Assembly (NCBI GenBank): GCA_031260865.1
Contig: JAISKQ010000300.1
Coordinates: 1 to 12,097, forward strand
Direction of reading: 5' to 3'
Length of the DNA: 12,097 bases
Source: Prevotella sp.
Lineage (GTDB): Bacteria > Bacteroidota > Bacteroidia > Bacteroidales > Dysgonomonadaceae
Shown here: positions 1 through 5,527 of the stretch, piece by piece
Layout of the letters: each line of letters opens with the position of its first letter
Numbering within the stretch: the stretch's first letter is position 1
Made by a program: the position numbers and the translations under genes
Notes under the pieces: model-generated
What the model saw: the letters and a program-made list of their open reading frames with translations, nothing else
Database searches by the model: none
What the model was told of the DNA's origin: nothing

Positions 1-341
1 AGTTTATCCAGAAGTATCTTCTCCAAAGCCATGTAGCGGGATGGAGATTTTGTAGGATAATTGGCATGTCGGAGGTAATACTCTGTAAAATCGAGTGAAT
101 TTTTATCCACATTCACGCCGTCGGGATAATGCTTCTGAAAAAAGGCAATAGCCTCCTTCCGTTCTGTTATCTCTGTCAAATCGGTTGAAGGAGAAGCTAA
201 GAAGTCATGTATTTTCTTTTTACCGCCATAGCAATTGGTTTGATCAAACAGGTCAAATACGGACGTTCCGTTTCCGACTGTCTTGAAAATCTCAAGATCT
301 TTCTTTGTTTGGCTATCAACTTCAAATTTCATATTTTCCAT
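1..341 (-). CDS. MutS-related DNA mismatch repair-like protein (N-terminal part, cut by window edge)
   Basis: The minus strand from the ATG at 341 stays open to base 1 (113 codons, no stop), so the rest of the gene lies outside the window. The residues resemble the start of the core/lever region in short MutS-related proteins of Bacteroidota: KKDLEIF, then GTSVFDLFDQTNCYGGKKK, then a stretch with HDFLASP, DLTEITER and EAIAFF. In MutS this corresponds to the 'LLDLLDxTxTxxGxRLLRxWLxxPLxDxxxIxxRxxAVxxL' region. The mismatch-recognition domain of true MutS is absent ahead of it, so this is probably a MutS-like (MutS2/MutS-III-type) protein rather than the housekeeping enzyme. The diagnostic Walker ATPase lies off the window and cannot be checked. 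A second in-frame ATG lies at 332. The leader is A/T-rich without a Shine-Dalgarno sequence. The family call is made by eye. Confidence 0.62.
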   Translation of the reverse strand, partial: MENMKFEVDSQTKKDLEIFKTVGNGTSVFDLFDQTNCYGGKKKIHDFLASPSTDLTEITERKEAIAFFQKHYPDGVNVDKNSLDFTEYYLRHANYPTKSPSRYMALEKILLDK

Positions 342-412
342 ATTATACGATTTCACCTATTCTTTTCAATATAGATGAAATATGGGATTATTTTCCATAA
401 ATCAATTATAAC

Positions 413-496
413 AAGTTACGAGTTACGAGTTACGAGTTACAAGTTACGAGTTACAAGTTACGAGTTACAAGTTATAAGTTATAAGTTGCAAGTTAC
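413..496 (+). repeat. Tandem heptanucleotide array, 12 units (RAGTTAY)
   Basis: Twelve consecutive 7-bp units run without a register break: AAGTTAC, three GAGTTAC, then alternating AAGTTAC/GAGTTAC, two AAGTTAT, AAGTTGC and a final AAGTTAC. Differences between units are confined to unit positions 1, 6 and 7. The array sits in the 176-bp gap between the MutS-like start codon (341) and the glycosyltransferase stop (518), 21 bp beyond that stop. It is the most homogeneous of four arrays of this family in the window, which suggests recent expansion. There are no spacers, so it is not a CRISPR array. The rest of the 342-517 gap shows nothing else clear. Confidence 0.93.
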
Positions 497-517
497 CATT
501 AGTTTAGTAAATTATCA

Positions 518-1648
518 TCATATTTCTTTCAAATATCCTACAATGGTTTTCATAGCCGTATCCCAATTCAAACGTGTTTCAAAATCGTTGTACGCTGACA
601 AAGCCAGTTCATTGTAGTATATTTTGTTTTCAAATGTCTTATAAATCTGTTCCGCGTAATCTTTAGGCGCTGCATCGGGACTCAGGATTATGCCATTCGT
701 ATCATTTACGATAGATGGTATTCCGCCTGTTCCTGCCGATATACAAGGAACGCCATACGACATAGCTTCCGAAAATACAATCGGGGTACAATCCGCGCGG
801 GATGGTATAAAGAGAAAATGGCTCTGTAAAATCAAGTCTTCCACTTTCTTCATCCCTTCGGGAGTCGCCTTGCTTATCCGCCCATGATTAATGATATAAG
901 GCGGAAGATTATCCACAGGCAGATGATCGATGCCTACTATATGCAATTCGGTAGGGAGACGCAGCTCTTCATTCAGGTATTTAACGGCTTCTATGGTAAT
1001 ATCGCCTCCTTTACGAAACCAATCGACACCAAGAAAAAGTATCTTGCAAACGCGTTGGTTTCTCTTGCTTAACACGTCTTTTATTTCGTCTAAAGATAAC
1101 TGCCGCGTGGAGATATTCGCGCCAAACGGCACAATCTTTACTTTATCGGGATCGGCATTATAGTCTCTGATAGCGCTATCGGCAGCCCACTGCGAACTGT
1201 ATATCGCCAATCGGCTTGTATCTAACGATAGTTGCTCCATCCGGTTACCTTCCTTGATATATCGCGGGCTAAGGTTCGTGAAATAGTCGTAATAATTAAT
1301 CATCGAGGCAAATGTGGCATCTGTATAAAAGACCTTATGCTTGCTTGTCTTCAGATAAGACATCAGCGTAGAGCTATGCGAGAAAAGTATATCGGTAGCC
1401 GGATTCAGTTGAGCCTGTATCTGCCGGGCATAATTCATCCCAAATTGGGGGGAGCGGTCTGCACGGTAAATCTTATTACTTCCATATAATTTATTCTTTA
1501 CTTTAAGAAAGAACGACCAATCTTCACGCAGATTCGTGATGTAGTCCACATTGGTATATTTGGCAAGGTTTGTCGCCATAAAATGCACTGTACCCGACCA
1601 GTGCTTAATGTCAATAGATGGAAAATTGGTTATATAGGTTACATTCAT
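518..1648 (-). CDS. GT4-family glycosyltransferase (GT-B fold)
   Basis: This 376-aa protein has the two-domain GT-B layout. The N-terminal acceptor domain (about residues 1-195) contains an SHSS segment near 90-93. The C-terminal nucleotide-sugar domain starts at the conserved strand FLGVDWFRKGG (205-215) and continues with LHIVG (235-239), HGRISK (255-260), LFIPSRADCTPIVFSEAMSYG (279-299) and PCISAGTGGIP (301-311). The usual E-x7-E of GT4 enzymes appears as D286-x7-E294, a conservative change at the first acid. No signal peptide or membrane segment is seen, so it probably acts at the cytosolic face of the inner membrane on a lipid-linked or surface glycan; donor and acceptor cannot be told from sequence. 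It lies downstream of the four-helix-bundle gene on the same strand, separated by 34 bp of heptad repeat. No other glycan genes adjoin it, so the pathway is unassigned. Confidence 0.85.
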   Translation of the reverse strand: MNVTYITNFPSIDIKHWSGTVHFMATNLAKYTNVDYITNLREDWSFFLKVKNKLYGSNKIYRADRSPQFGMNYARQIQAQLNPATDILFSHSSTLMSYLKTSKHKVFYTDATFASMINYYDYFTNLSPRYIKEGNRMEQLSLDTSRLAIYSSQWAADSAIRDYNADPDKVKIVPFGANISTRQLSLDEIKDVLSKRNQRVCKILFLGVDWFRKGGDITIEAVKYLNEELRLPTELHIVGIDHLPVDNLPPYIINHGRISKATPEGMKKVEDLILQSHFLFIPSRADCTPIVFSEAMSYGVPCISAGTGGIPSIVNDTNGIILSPDAAPKDYAEQIYKTFENKIYYNELALSAYNDFETRLNWDTAMKTIVGYLKEI

Positions 1649-1651
1649 AAT

Positions 1652-1693
1652 AAGTTGAAAGTAATAAGTTATGAGTAATAAGTTATGAGTTGG
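1652..1693 (+). repeat. Heptanucleotide array, 6 units, at the 3' end of the four-helix-bundle gene
   Basis: Six 7-bp units in perfect register: AAGTTGA, AAGTAAT, AAGTTAT, GAGTAAT, AAGTTAT, GAGTTGG. The array fills nearly all of the gap between the glycosyltransferase start (1648) and the four-helix-bundle stop (1683-1685). It extends into that gene, so the stop codon and the last two to three codons are written in repeat sequence. It reads RAGTWAY on the plus strand, pointing towards the gene, opposite to the array at its other end. Confidence 0.85.
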
Positions 1694-2045
1694 ATTTTCT
1701 GACAGAATTTATTAGAGCAATCAACATTGCTTTTAATTCATTTGCTTCCATATCCAATTGAATATATTCATCATTCCTGATATAATTCAAATCTTTAGCT
1801 AAAAGTAAGTAATATAAGCTTTCATTCAAAGAACCAAGCGATATATTTAAAAATTGGGCAAAATCTAATTTGGTATTTCTACCTGCTCCCTCTGCAATAT
1901 TGGCTGGAATAGAAATCATGGATCTTCTTAATTGAGATGTTAAGCTATAAATCTCTTCTTTAGGAAAAGATACTGTAATCTTATAAATACTCAACGTGAG
2001 ATTATGAGCCTTTACCCAAACTTTTAAGTTCCGATAATCCTGCAT
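1683..2045 (-). CDS. Four-helix bundle protein (23S rRNA IVS / S23 family)
   Basis: A 120-aa protein with the hallmarks of the bacterial four-helix-bundle family first known from intervening sequences in 23S rRNA genes: YRNLKVWVKAHNLTLSIYK (residues 4-22), FPKEE, SLTSQLRRSMISIPANIAEG (34-53), GRNTKLDFAQFLNISLGSLNE, then a long C-terminal helix with a basic tail. Members are small basic helical oligomers. Related Avd proteins help diversity-generating retroelements, but most family members have no known role. No rRNA gene, reverse transcriptase or variable-protein gene is near. The gene is embedded in heptad repeat: its ATG overlaps the end of the array at 2044-2078, and its stop lies in the array at 1652-1693. 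It follows argC on the same strand with 36 bp between. The placement between arg genes and a glycosyltransferase suggests acquisition rather than a pathway role. Confidence 0.88.
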   Translation of the reverse strand: MQDYRNLKVWVKAHNLTLSIYKITVSFPKEEIYSLTSQLRRSMISIPANIAEGAGRNTKLDFAQFLNISLGSLNESLYYLLLAKDLNYIRNDEYIQLDMEANELKAMLIALINSVRKSNS

Positions 2046-2078
2046 TACTTTTTACTTAAAACTTTTCACTTATAACTC
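2044..2078 (-). repeat. Heptanucleotide array, 5 units, at the 5' end of the four-helix-bundle gene
   Basis: Read on the minus strand the units are GAGTTAT, AAGTGAA, AAGTTTT, AAGTAAA, AAGTAAT, each exactly 7 bp. The last two bases of the final unit are the A and T of the four-helix-bundle ATG (2045-2043). The first unit begins 3 bp after the argC stop codon (2082-2084). The array therefore makes up essentially the whole argC–four-helix-bundle gap. Its direction is opposite to the array at 1652-1693, so the two face each other across the gene. Confidence 0.8.
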
Positions 2079-2081
2079 TTA

Positions 2082-3104
2082 TCAAAATGCGCCGGCTTTC
2101 AGCTTTAGTCCTTCTGTTTCTTCCAAGCCAAAAATCAGGTTCATATTGTGCACAGCCTGCCCCGAAGCGCCTTTAACCAAGTTATCGATACAGGAAAGAA
2201 TCAATAGTTTTTTTCCATGCTTTTCAAGATGCAAAACGCACTTGTTTGTATTTACAACTTGCTTTAAATCAATATTTTTATCCGACATAATGACAAACGG
2301 GCTATCTTTATAATAGTCTTTATATAATTTTTCGGCATCCTCTATCGTTCCATCGTAATTGAGATAAGCAGAAGCAAAAATACCCCTTGTGAAATTGCCG
2401 CGCACCGGGATAAAATTAATATCCTCAGTGAAATCGGCTTGCAATTGGGTCAGCGACTGCCTGATTTCTGTTAGATGCTGATGTTCGAAGGCTTTATACA
2501 CGGATATATTATTCTCTCGCCAACTGAAATGCGATGTAGCGGAAGGCTTTACTCCAGCTCCGGTAGATCCGGTGGTCGCGTTTACATGGACTTCTGTTAA
2601 TAGTTGAGCCTTAGCCAAAGGCAACAAAGCCAATTGTATCGCCGTGGCAAAACAACCGGGATTGGCTATACGCGATGATTTTTTTATTTCCGCCTTGTTC
2701 AATTCCGGCAATCCATATACAAAATCATTGCCCTCCGCCTTATGACGGTAATCGGTCGAAAGGTCTATTATTCGAAGCTGTTTTGGCACATCGTTGGCTT
2801 CCATAAACTTCTTCGTATCGCCATGAGCTGTACAAAAGAACAGGACGTCTATTTTGTCGTAAGGCAACCGGTCGGTAAAGCTCATATCTGTTTCACCCAA
2901 CAGGCCGCCATGTACATCCGTCAGTTTATTTCCGGCATTACTGGTACTGTTCACAAACACGAGTTCCACCCGCGGATGATTGAGTAATATTCTGATTAGT
3001 TCGCCGGCGGTATAGCCTGCGCCGCCTATAATTCCTGCTTTTATAGCCCCACCCGGCATCCCCAAAGGGGAGGGGAAAGAATCTGTATTATTTAATGTAT
3101 TCAT
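2082..3104 (-). CDS. argC: N-acetyl- (or N-succinyl-) gamma-glutamyl-phosphate reductase
   Basis: ArgC reduces the N-acyl-glutamyl phosphate to the semialdehyde with NADPH in the cytosol, the third step of arginine synthesis. The 340-aa protein shows the NADP-binding start IKAGIIGGAGYTAGEL (21-36), FFCTAHGDT, IDLSTDYR, the catalytic cysteine in IANPGC (C151) with GSTGAGVK after it, and the histidine motif EHQHLTEI (H208/H210). In Bacteroidota, including Bacteroides fragilis, the pathway is known to use succinyl rather than acetyl intermediates at the transcarbamylase step, so the acyl group is uncertain. The first about 20 residues (with FPSPLGMPGGA) are not part of the usual family, which starts near MxKAGIIG. 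They are encoded by a REP-like palindrome. Start choice: ATG 3104 precedes the palindrome; ATG 3059 (residue 16) lies inside it and directly behind a CCCC/GGGG stem. I prefer 3104. The gene follows argG. Confidence 0.94.
   Translation of the reverse strand: MNTLNNTDSFPSPLGMPGGAIKAGIIGGAGYTAGELIRILLNHPRVELVFVNSTSNAGNKLTDVHGGLLGETDMSFTDRLPYDKIDVLFFCTAHGDTKKFMEANDVPKQLRIIDLSTDYRHKAEGNDFVYGLPELNKAEIKKSSRIANPGCFATAIQLALLPLAKAQLLTEVHVNATTGSTGAGVKPSATSHFSWRENNISVYKAFEHQHLTEIRQSLTQLQADFTEDINFIPVRGNFTRGIFASAYLNYDGTIEDAEKLYKDYYKDSPFVIMSDKNIDLKQVVNTNKCVLHLEKHGKKLLILSCIDNLVKGASGQAVHNMNLIFGLEETEGLKLKAGAF
3046..3078 (-). repeat. REP-like GC-rich palindromic repeat inside the 5' end of argC
   Basis: On the minus strand this begins CCCCTCCCCTTTGGGG and continues through ATGCCGGG to GTGGGGC. 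It contains a CCCC-TTT-GGGG hairpin (3060-3070) and outer G/C runs that could pair further. The style matches the short palindrome at 3122-3138 and the GC-rich dispersed repeats common in Bacteroidota intergenic DNA. It contrasts strongly with the A/T-rich surroundings. It is read in frame as the N-terminal extension of ArgC, residues about 10-20. Confidence 0.6.
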
Positions 3105-3121
3105 CTGTTCGTAATTTTGTA

Positions 3122-3138
3122 CCCCTCCTTTGGAGGGG
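3122..3138. repeat. Perfect 7-bp-stem palindrome (REP-like) in the argG–argC gap
   Basis: CCCCTCC-TTT-GGAGGGG is a perfect inverted repeat with a 3-base loop, beginning 11 bp beyond the argG stop codon on the minus strand. No T-run follows on either strand, so it is not a typical intrinsic terminator. It could act as an RNA-stabilising or processing hairpin between argG and argC, or be a dispersed REP-like repeat. Its sequence style matches the element inside argC about 50 bp away. Confidence 0.75.
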
Positions 3139-3149
3139 CTTGGGAAGTC

Positions 3150-4349
3150 TTACTTCTTATTCTTCTCTTGCACGCTATGGAATATCTTGACAGGCATCGC
3201 GTATATCTTCGTGAAGCCTTTGGCGTCATCCGATGTCCATGCTTTATTTACTTCGCCGTATTCTCCAAAATCCGCTTTCATCAGGTCGAAATCACTTTCA
3301 ACGCCAATAAGCACATAATGATACGGTTGCAACTTAATACTCACGCGACCCGTAACATTTTGCTGCGAACTGACTAAGAATGCCTCTATATCACGCATCA
3401 CAGGCTCCAGATATTCAGCTTCGTGCAAAAACATGCCGTACCAGTTGCCTACCTGATCTTTCCAGTATTGCTGCCATTTGGTGAGCGTATGCTTTTCCAA
3501 CATTTTGTGCGCGTTGATAATAACGATAGGCGCGGCGGCTTCAAAACCCACACGTCCTTTAATGCCTATGATTGTGTCTCCTATGTGCATATCGCGTCCG
3601 ATAGCATAAGCCGAAGTAATTTCTTCTATTTTCTGGATTGCTTTTACCTTATCCGAATATTTTTCACCGTTTACGGCGGCTATCTCACCTTGCTCGAAAT
3701 CGATGGTTAATATCTCCGAATCGTGTTTCTTCAACTGTGAAGGATAAGCTTCTTCGGGTAAAGTCTGCTCCGATTTCAATGTTTCTTTTCCGCCGATGCT
3801 TGTACCCCAAAGTCCTTTGTTGATAGAGTATTCCATTTTCTTGAAGTCAGCTTCAATACCATGTTCTTTCAGATAATTGATTTCGTACTCGCGGGTAAGC
3901 AACATATCGCGCGTAGGGGTGATTATTTCGATGCCCGGAGCAAGTACGTCAAAAGTCAGGTCGAAACGCACTTGATCGTTTCCCGCGCCTGTACTGCCAT
4001 GAGCCACAGCATCCGCGCCTATTTCCTTCGCGTAGTTAATAATCGCGATTGCCTGAAAAATACGCTCGGAACTTACCGAAATAGGATATGTGCCATTACG
4101 CAGCACATTGCCAAAGATCATGTATTTGATACTCTTTTCGTAATATTCCTGTGTTATATCAAGGCTTACATGCTTCACCGCTCCCAGTTTATACGCTTTT
4201 TCTTCAATAACTTTCAGTTCCGCCGGAGAAAAACCTCCGGTATTGGCTATCGCCGTATAAACGTCATAACCAAGATCCGCTGATAAATATTTGGCGCAAA
4301 AAGATGTATCCAATCCTCCGCTGAATGCTAAAACGACTTTCTTTTTCAT
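3150..4349 (-). CDS. argG: Argininosuccinate synthase
   Basis: ArgG joins citrulline and aspartate with ATP to make argininosuccinate, the next-to-last step to arginine, as a cytosolic tetramer. The 399-aa length fits the family. The N-type ATP pyrophosphatase P-loop is AFSGGLDTS (8-16, with the SGGxD signature at 10-14). It is followed by the aspartate/citrulline region AHGSTGAGNDQVRF (near 116-129) and the conserved IGIKGRVGFEAAAP and EAxYLEPVMRDIE segments in the C-terminal domain. The start codon overlaps the stop of the upstream GNAT gene by ATGA (4346-4349), which indicates translational coupling. argC follows after 45 bp that contain a GC-rich hairpin. Expression is expected to be under the ArgR-controlled promoter upstream of argR. 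Confidence 0.97.
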   Translation of the reverse strand: MKKKVVLAFSGGLDTSFCAKYLSADLGYDVYTAIANTGGFSPAELKVIEEKAYKLGAVKHVSLDITQEYYEKSIKYMIFGNVLRNGTYPISVSSERIFQAIAIINYAKEIGADAVAHGSTGAGNDQVRFDLTFDVLAPGIEIITPTRDMLLTREYEINYLKEHGIEADFKKMEYSINKGLWGTSIGGKETLKSEQTLPEEAYPSQLKKHDSEILTIDFEQGEIAAVNGEKYSDKVKAIQKIEEITSAYAIGRDMHIGDTIIGIKGRVGFEAAAPIVIINAHKMLEKHTLTKWQQYWKDQVGNWYGMFLHEAEYLEPVMRDIEAFLVSSQQNVTGRVSIKLQPYHYVLIGVESDFDLMKADFGEYGEVNKAWTSDDAKGFTKIYAMPVKIFHSVQEKNKK

Positions 4350-4945
4350 TTTTTCAATTGCTTTTTTAGGTCTTTTATTATTAATTTTATTTCTTTCTTG
4401 TCTTTATGCTTTTCAGGATCGAAAAGCATCGCTGTACAAATACAGTATTTCCGTTCGGTACGGGTAAGCACATCATAATTCACGCAACCCTGACAACCTC
4501 GCCAAAACGCCTCGTCATCCGTCAATTGAGCGAACGACACAGGCGCGTAGCCCAGTTCTGTATTAATTTTCATTACCGCCGCGCCGGATGTTAAGCCAAA
4601 TACTTTCGCGTCAGGAAACATCGCCCGGGCAAGAGAAAAAGCATGTTGTTTGATTCTCTTAGCCAGTCCGTGTTGCCTGAATTTATCAACCACGATAAGC
4701 CCTGAGTTCGCGACGTATTGCTTATTTCCCCATGATTCGATATAGCAAAAGCCTGCGAATTCATCATTCATAAGGGCGATAATCGCTTTGCCTTCCTTTA
4801 TCTTTAGTTCTAAATATTCGGGCGAGCGTTTGGCTATCCCTGTGCCGCGAACCTTCGCCGCCGCTTCTATTGTATCCAAAATGGTTTGCACATAGCCAAG
4901 GTGTTTTTCACCGGCTATCTGTATAGCGAATTGTAGTTCCTCCAT
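4346..4945 (-). CDS. GNAT-family N-acyltransferase of the arg cluster (probable N-acylglutamate synthase)
   Basis: This 199-aa protein has a GNAT fold. The acyl-CoA pyrophosphate-binding loop is in VVDKFRQHGLAKRI (85-98; R90-x-x-G93-x-A95), preceded by the GFCYIE strand (65-70) and followed by VFGLTS and a LGYAPV segment typical of the fold. Its place between argR and argG, with an ATGA overlap to argG, makes it the likely enzyme that acylates glutamate at the start of arginine synthesis, replacing classical ArgA/ArgJ. Whether acetyl- or succinyl-CoA is used is not visible. After the GNAT core there is an unusual tail with four cysteines: C151-x-x-C154 in RGCQGCVNYDVL and C168-x-C170 in KYCICTAM. 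These could bind zinc or an Fe-S cluster. The end is strongly lysine-rich. I recall similar cysteine tails in Bacteroides homologues, but this is memory, not a search. Confidence 0.82.
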   Translation of the reverse strand: MEELQFAIQIAGEKHLGYVQTILDTIEAAAKVRGTGIAKRSPEYLELKIKEGKAIIALMNDEFAGFCYIESWGNKQYVANSGLIVVDKFRQHGLAKRIKQHAFSLARAMFPDAKVFGLTSGAAVMKINTELGYAPVSFAQLTDDEAFWRGCQGCVNYDVLTRTERKYCICTAMLFDPEKHKDKKEIKLIIKDLKKQLKK

Positions 4946-4980
4946 TGTCTTTCTATCACAAGTTCTTTTATGTTGATGTT

Positions 4981-5436
4981 TTATTGAATATTTGATATAA
5001 ACGCGGATAGCGAGGCTATAATCTCCCCTCTGCTTATATTCTCCTTTGGTATCAGCAATATGGTATCATCCCCCGCCACTGTGCCTAATATGTATCCCGA
5101 CGCTTTGTTATCGATTTCTCCGGCAATTGCCATCGCGTATCCGGGAAGTGTCTTTATCACGGCTAACTGTCCCGAAAATTCAATACTGACAAAGCCGAAC
5201 GCGGATAGCGTATTTTCTTTCGGAGCGGTCACCATATTCTCTGAAAGCCGGTAAATGTAACTACCTTTTGAAGTTGGTATCTTTACTATCTTCAGTTCTT
5301 TTATATCGCGCGACAAAGTGGCTTGAGTAAGCTCAAACCCCTTTTCCGTTAATATTTTGAGAAGCATGTCCTGACTATTTATTTCATAGGACTGAAGCAT
5401 CTCCCTTATTATTTTCTGTCTGAATTTTTTAGTCAT
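4981..5436 (-). CDS. argR: Arginine repressor ArgR
   Basis: ArgR is a hexameric winged-helix regulator that binds ARG boxes when arginine is bound. The 151-aa product matches the family length. The N-terminal DNA-binding domain has the recognition segment TQATLSRDIKELKIVK (37-52). The C-terminal oligomerisation/arginine-binding domain contains GTVAGDDTILLI (118-129), whose paired aspartates (D123, D124) contact arginine in known structures. Start: the reading frame is open to a TTG at 5466, but that codon lies inside the predicted -7 promoter element and the extra residues are not family-like, so the ATG at 5436 (MTKKFRQK) is chosen. It is the first gene of the arg cluster; the GNAT gene follows after 35 bp. 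An ARG-box-like palindrome directly upstream implies autoregulation. Confidence 0.95.
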   Translation of the reverse strand: MTKKFRQKIIREMLQSYEINSQDMLLKILTEKGFELTQATLSRDIKELKIVKIPTSKGSYIYRLSENMVTAPKENTLSAFGFVSIEFSGQLAVIKTLPGYAMAIAGEIDNKASGYILGTVAGDDTILLIPKENISRGEIIASLSAFISNIQ

Positions 5437-5438
5437 GC

Positions 5439-5454
5439 TTGTATATTTATACAA
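5439..5454. promoter_or_regulatory. argR: Putative ARG box (ArgR operator), primary site
   Basis: TTGTATATTTATACAA is a perfect inverted repeat with 7-bp arms and a 2-bp centre. It fits the general ARG-box architecture (TGNATW-WW-WATNCA, as in the E. coli TGAAT...ATTCA box). It lies 3 bp upstream of the argR ATG and just downstream of the predicted transcription start, a position where bound ArgR would block initiation or clearance. Binding is inferred from position and symmetry. Confidence 0.72.
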
Positions 5455-5463
5455 AAAACAGTG

Positions 5464-5494
5464 CAAAAATACACATAAATATGCATGTTTGAAA
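5464..5494 (-). promoter_or_regulatory. argR: Predicted argR-operon promoter (Bacteroidota type)
   Basis: On the minus strand, TATTTTTG (5471-5464) matches the -7 consensus TAnnTTTG exactly. TTTC (5494-5491), one mismatch from the -33 box TTTG, precedes it with a 19-bp spacer, which is the expected distance. Transcription would start near 5458, about 20 nt before the argR ATG. The predicted kdsA promoter has the same layout. Confidence 0.62.
5472..5485. promoter_or_regulatory. Possible second, weaker ARG box overlapping the argR promoter spacer
   Basis: Read on the minus strand TGCATATTTATGTG has the half-site TGCATA and an imperfect second half-site (TATGTG instead of TATNCA). It lies 32 bp, about three helical turns, from the perfect palindrome at 5439-5454, on the same helical face, and between the -33 and -7 boxes. 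ArgR commonly uses paired boxes, but usually with closer spacing. Confidence 0.35.
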
Positions 5495-5503
5495 CTTTTT
5501 ATG

Positions 5504-5516
5504 TGTGAAATTCACA
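5504..5516. promoter_or_regulatory. Palindrome TGTGAA-A-TTCACA upstream of the argR -33 box
   Basis: A perfect 6-bp-arm inverted repeat with a 1-bp centre lies between the birA stop (5528) and the argR -33 box. Flanking CTTTTT (5495-5500) and AAAAAG (5516-5521) could extend it to a weak A/U-rich hairpin in the birA 3' end. No T-run follows, so it is a poor terminator. It could be a transcription-factor site; the half-sites resemble CRP/FNR sites, but the 3-bp gap between TGTGA and TCACA is shorter than the usual 6. Confidence 0.35.
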
Positions 5517-5527
5517 AAAAGTAGAGA

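Noticed and set aside
413..496. CRISPR array
   Set aside because: Units are 7 bp and directly adjacent, with no spacers, and no cas gene is present.
375..617. Plus-strand frame whose translation has a heptapeptide pattern (SYELRVT-like), looking like a small repeat protein
   Set aside because: A 7-bp repeat read in triplets automatically gives a 7-residue repeat in any open frame. It overlaps the end of the well-supported glycosyltransferase gene on the other strand, so it is a by-product of the DNA repeat.
1683..2045. Avd component of a diversity-generating retroelement
   Set aside because: The protein is of the related four-helix-bundle fold, but no reverse transcriptase, template repeat or variable target gene is in the window.
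3122..3138. Intrinsic terminator after argG
   Set aside because: The stem is strong but no T-run follows on the minus strand, and argC follows in the same direction; better described as a REP-like hairpin.
5437..5466. Longer ArgR starting at a TTG at 5466 with ten extra residues
   Set aside because: The TTG lies inside the predicted -7 promoter element and the operator would be coding; family members start near MTKKxRQ.
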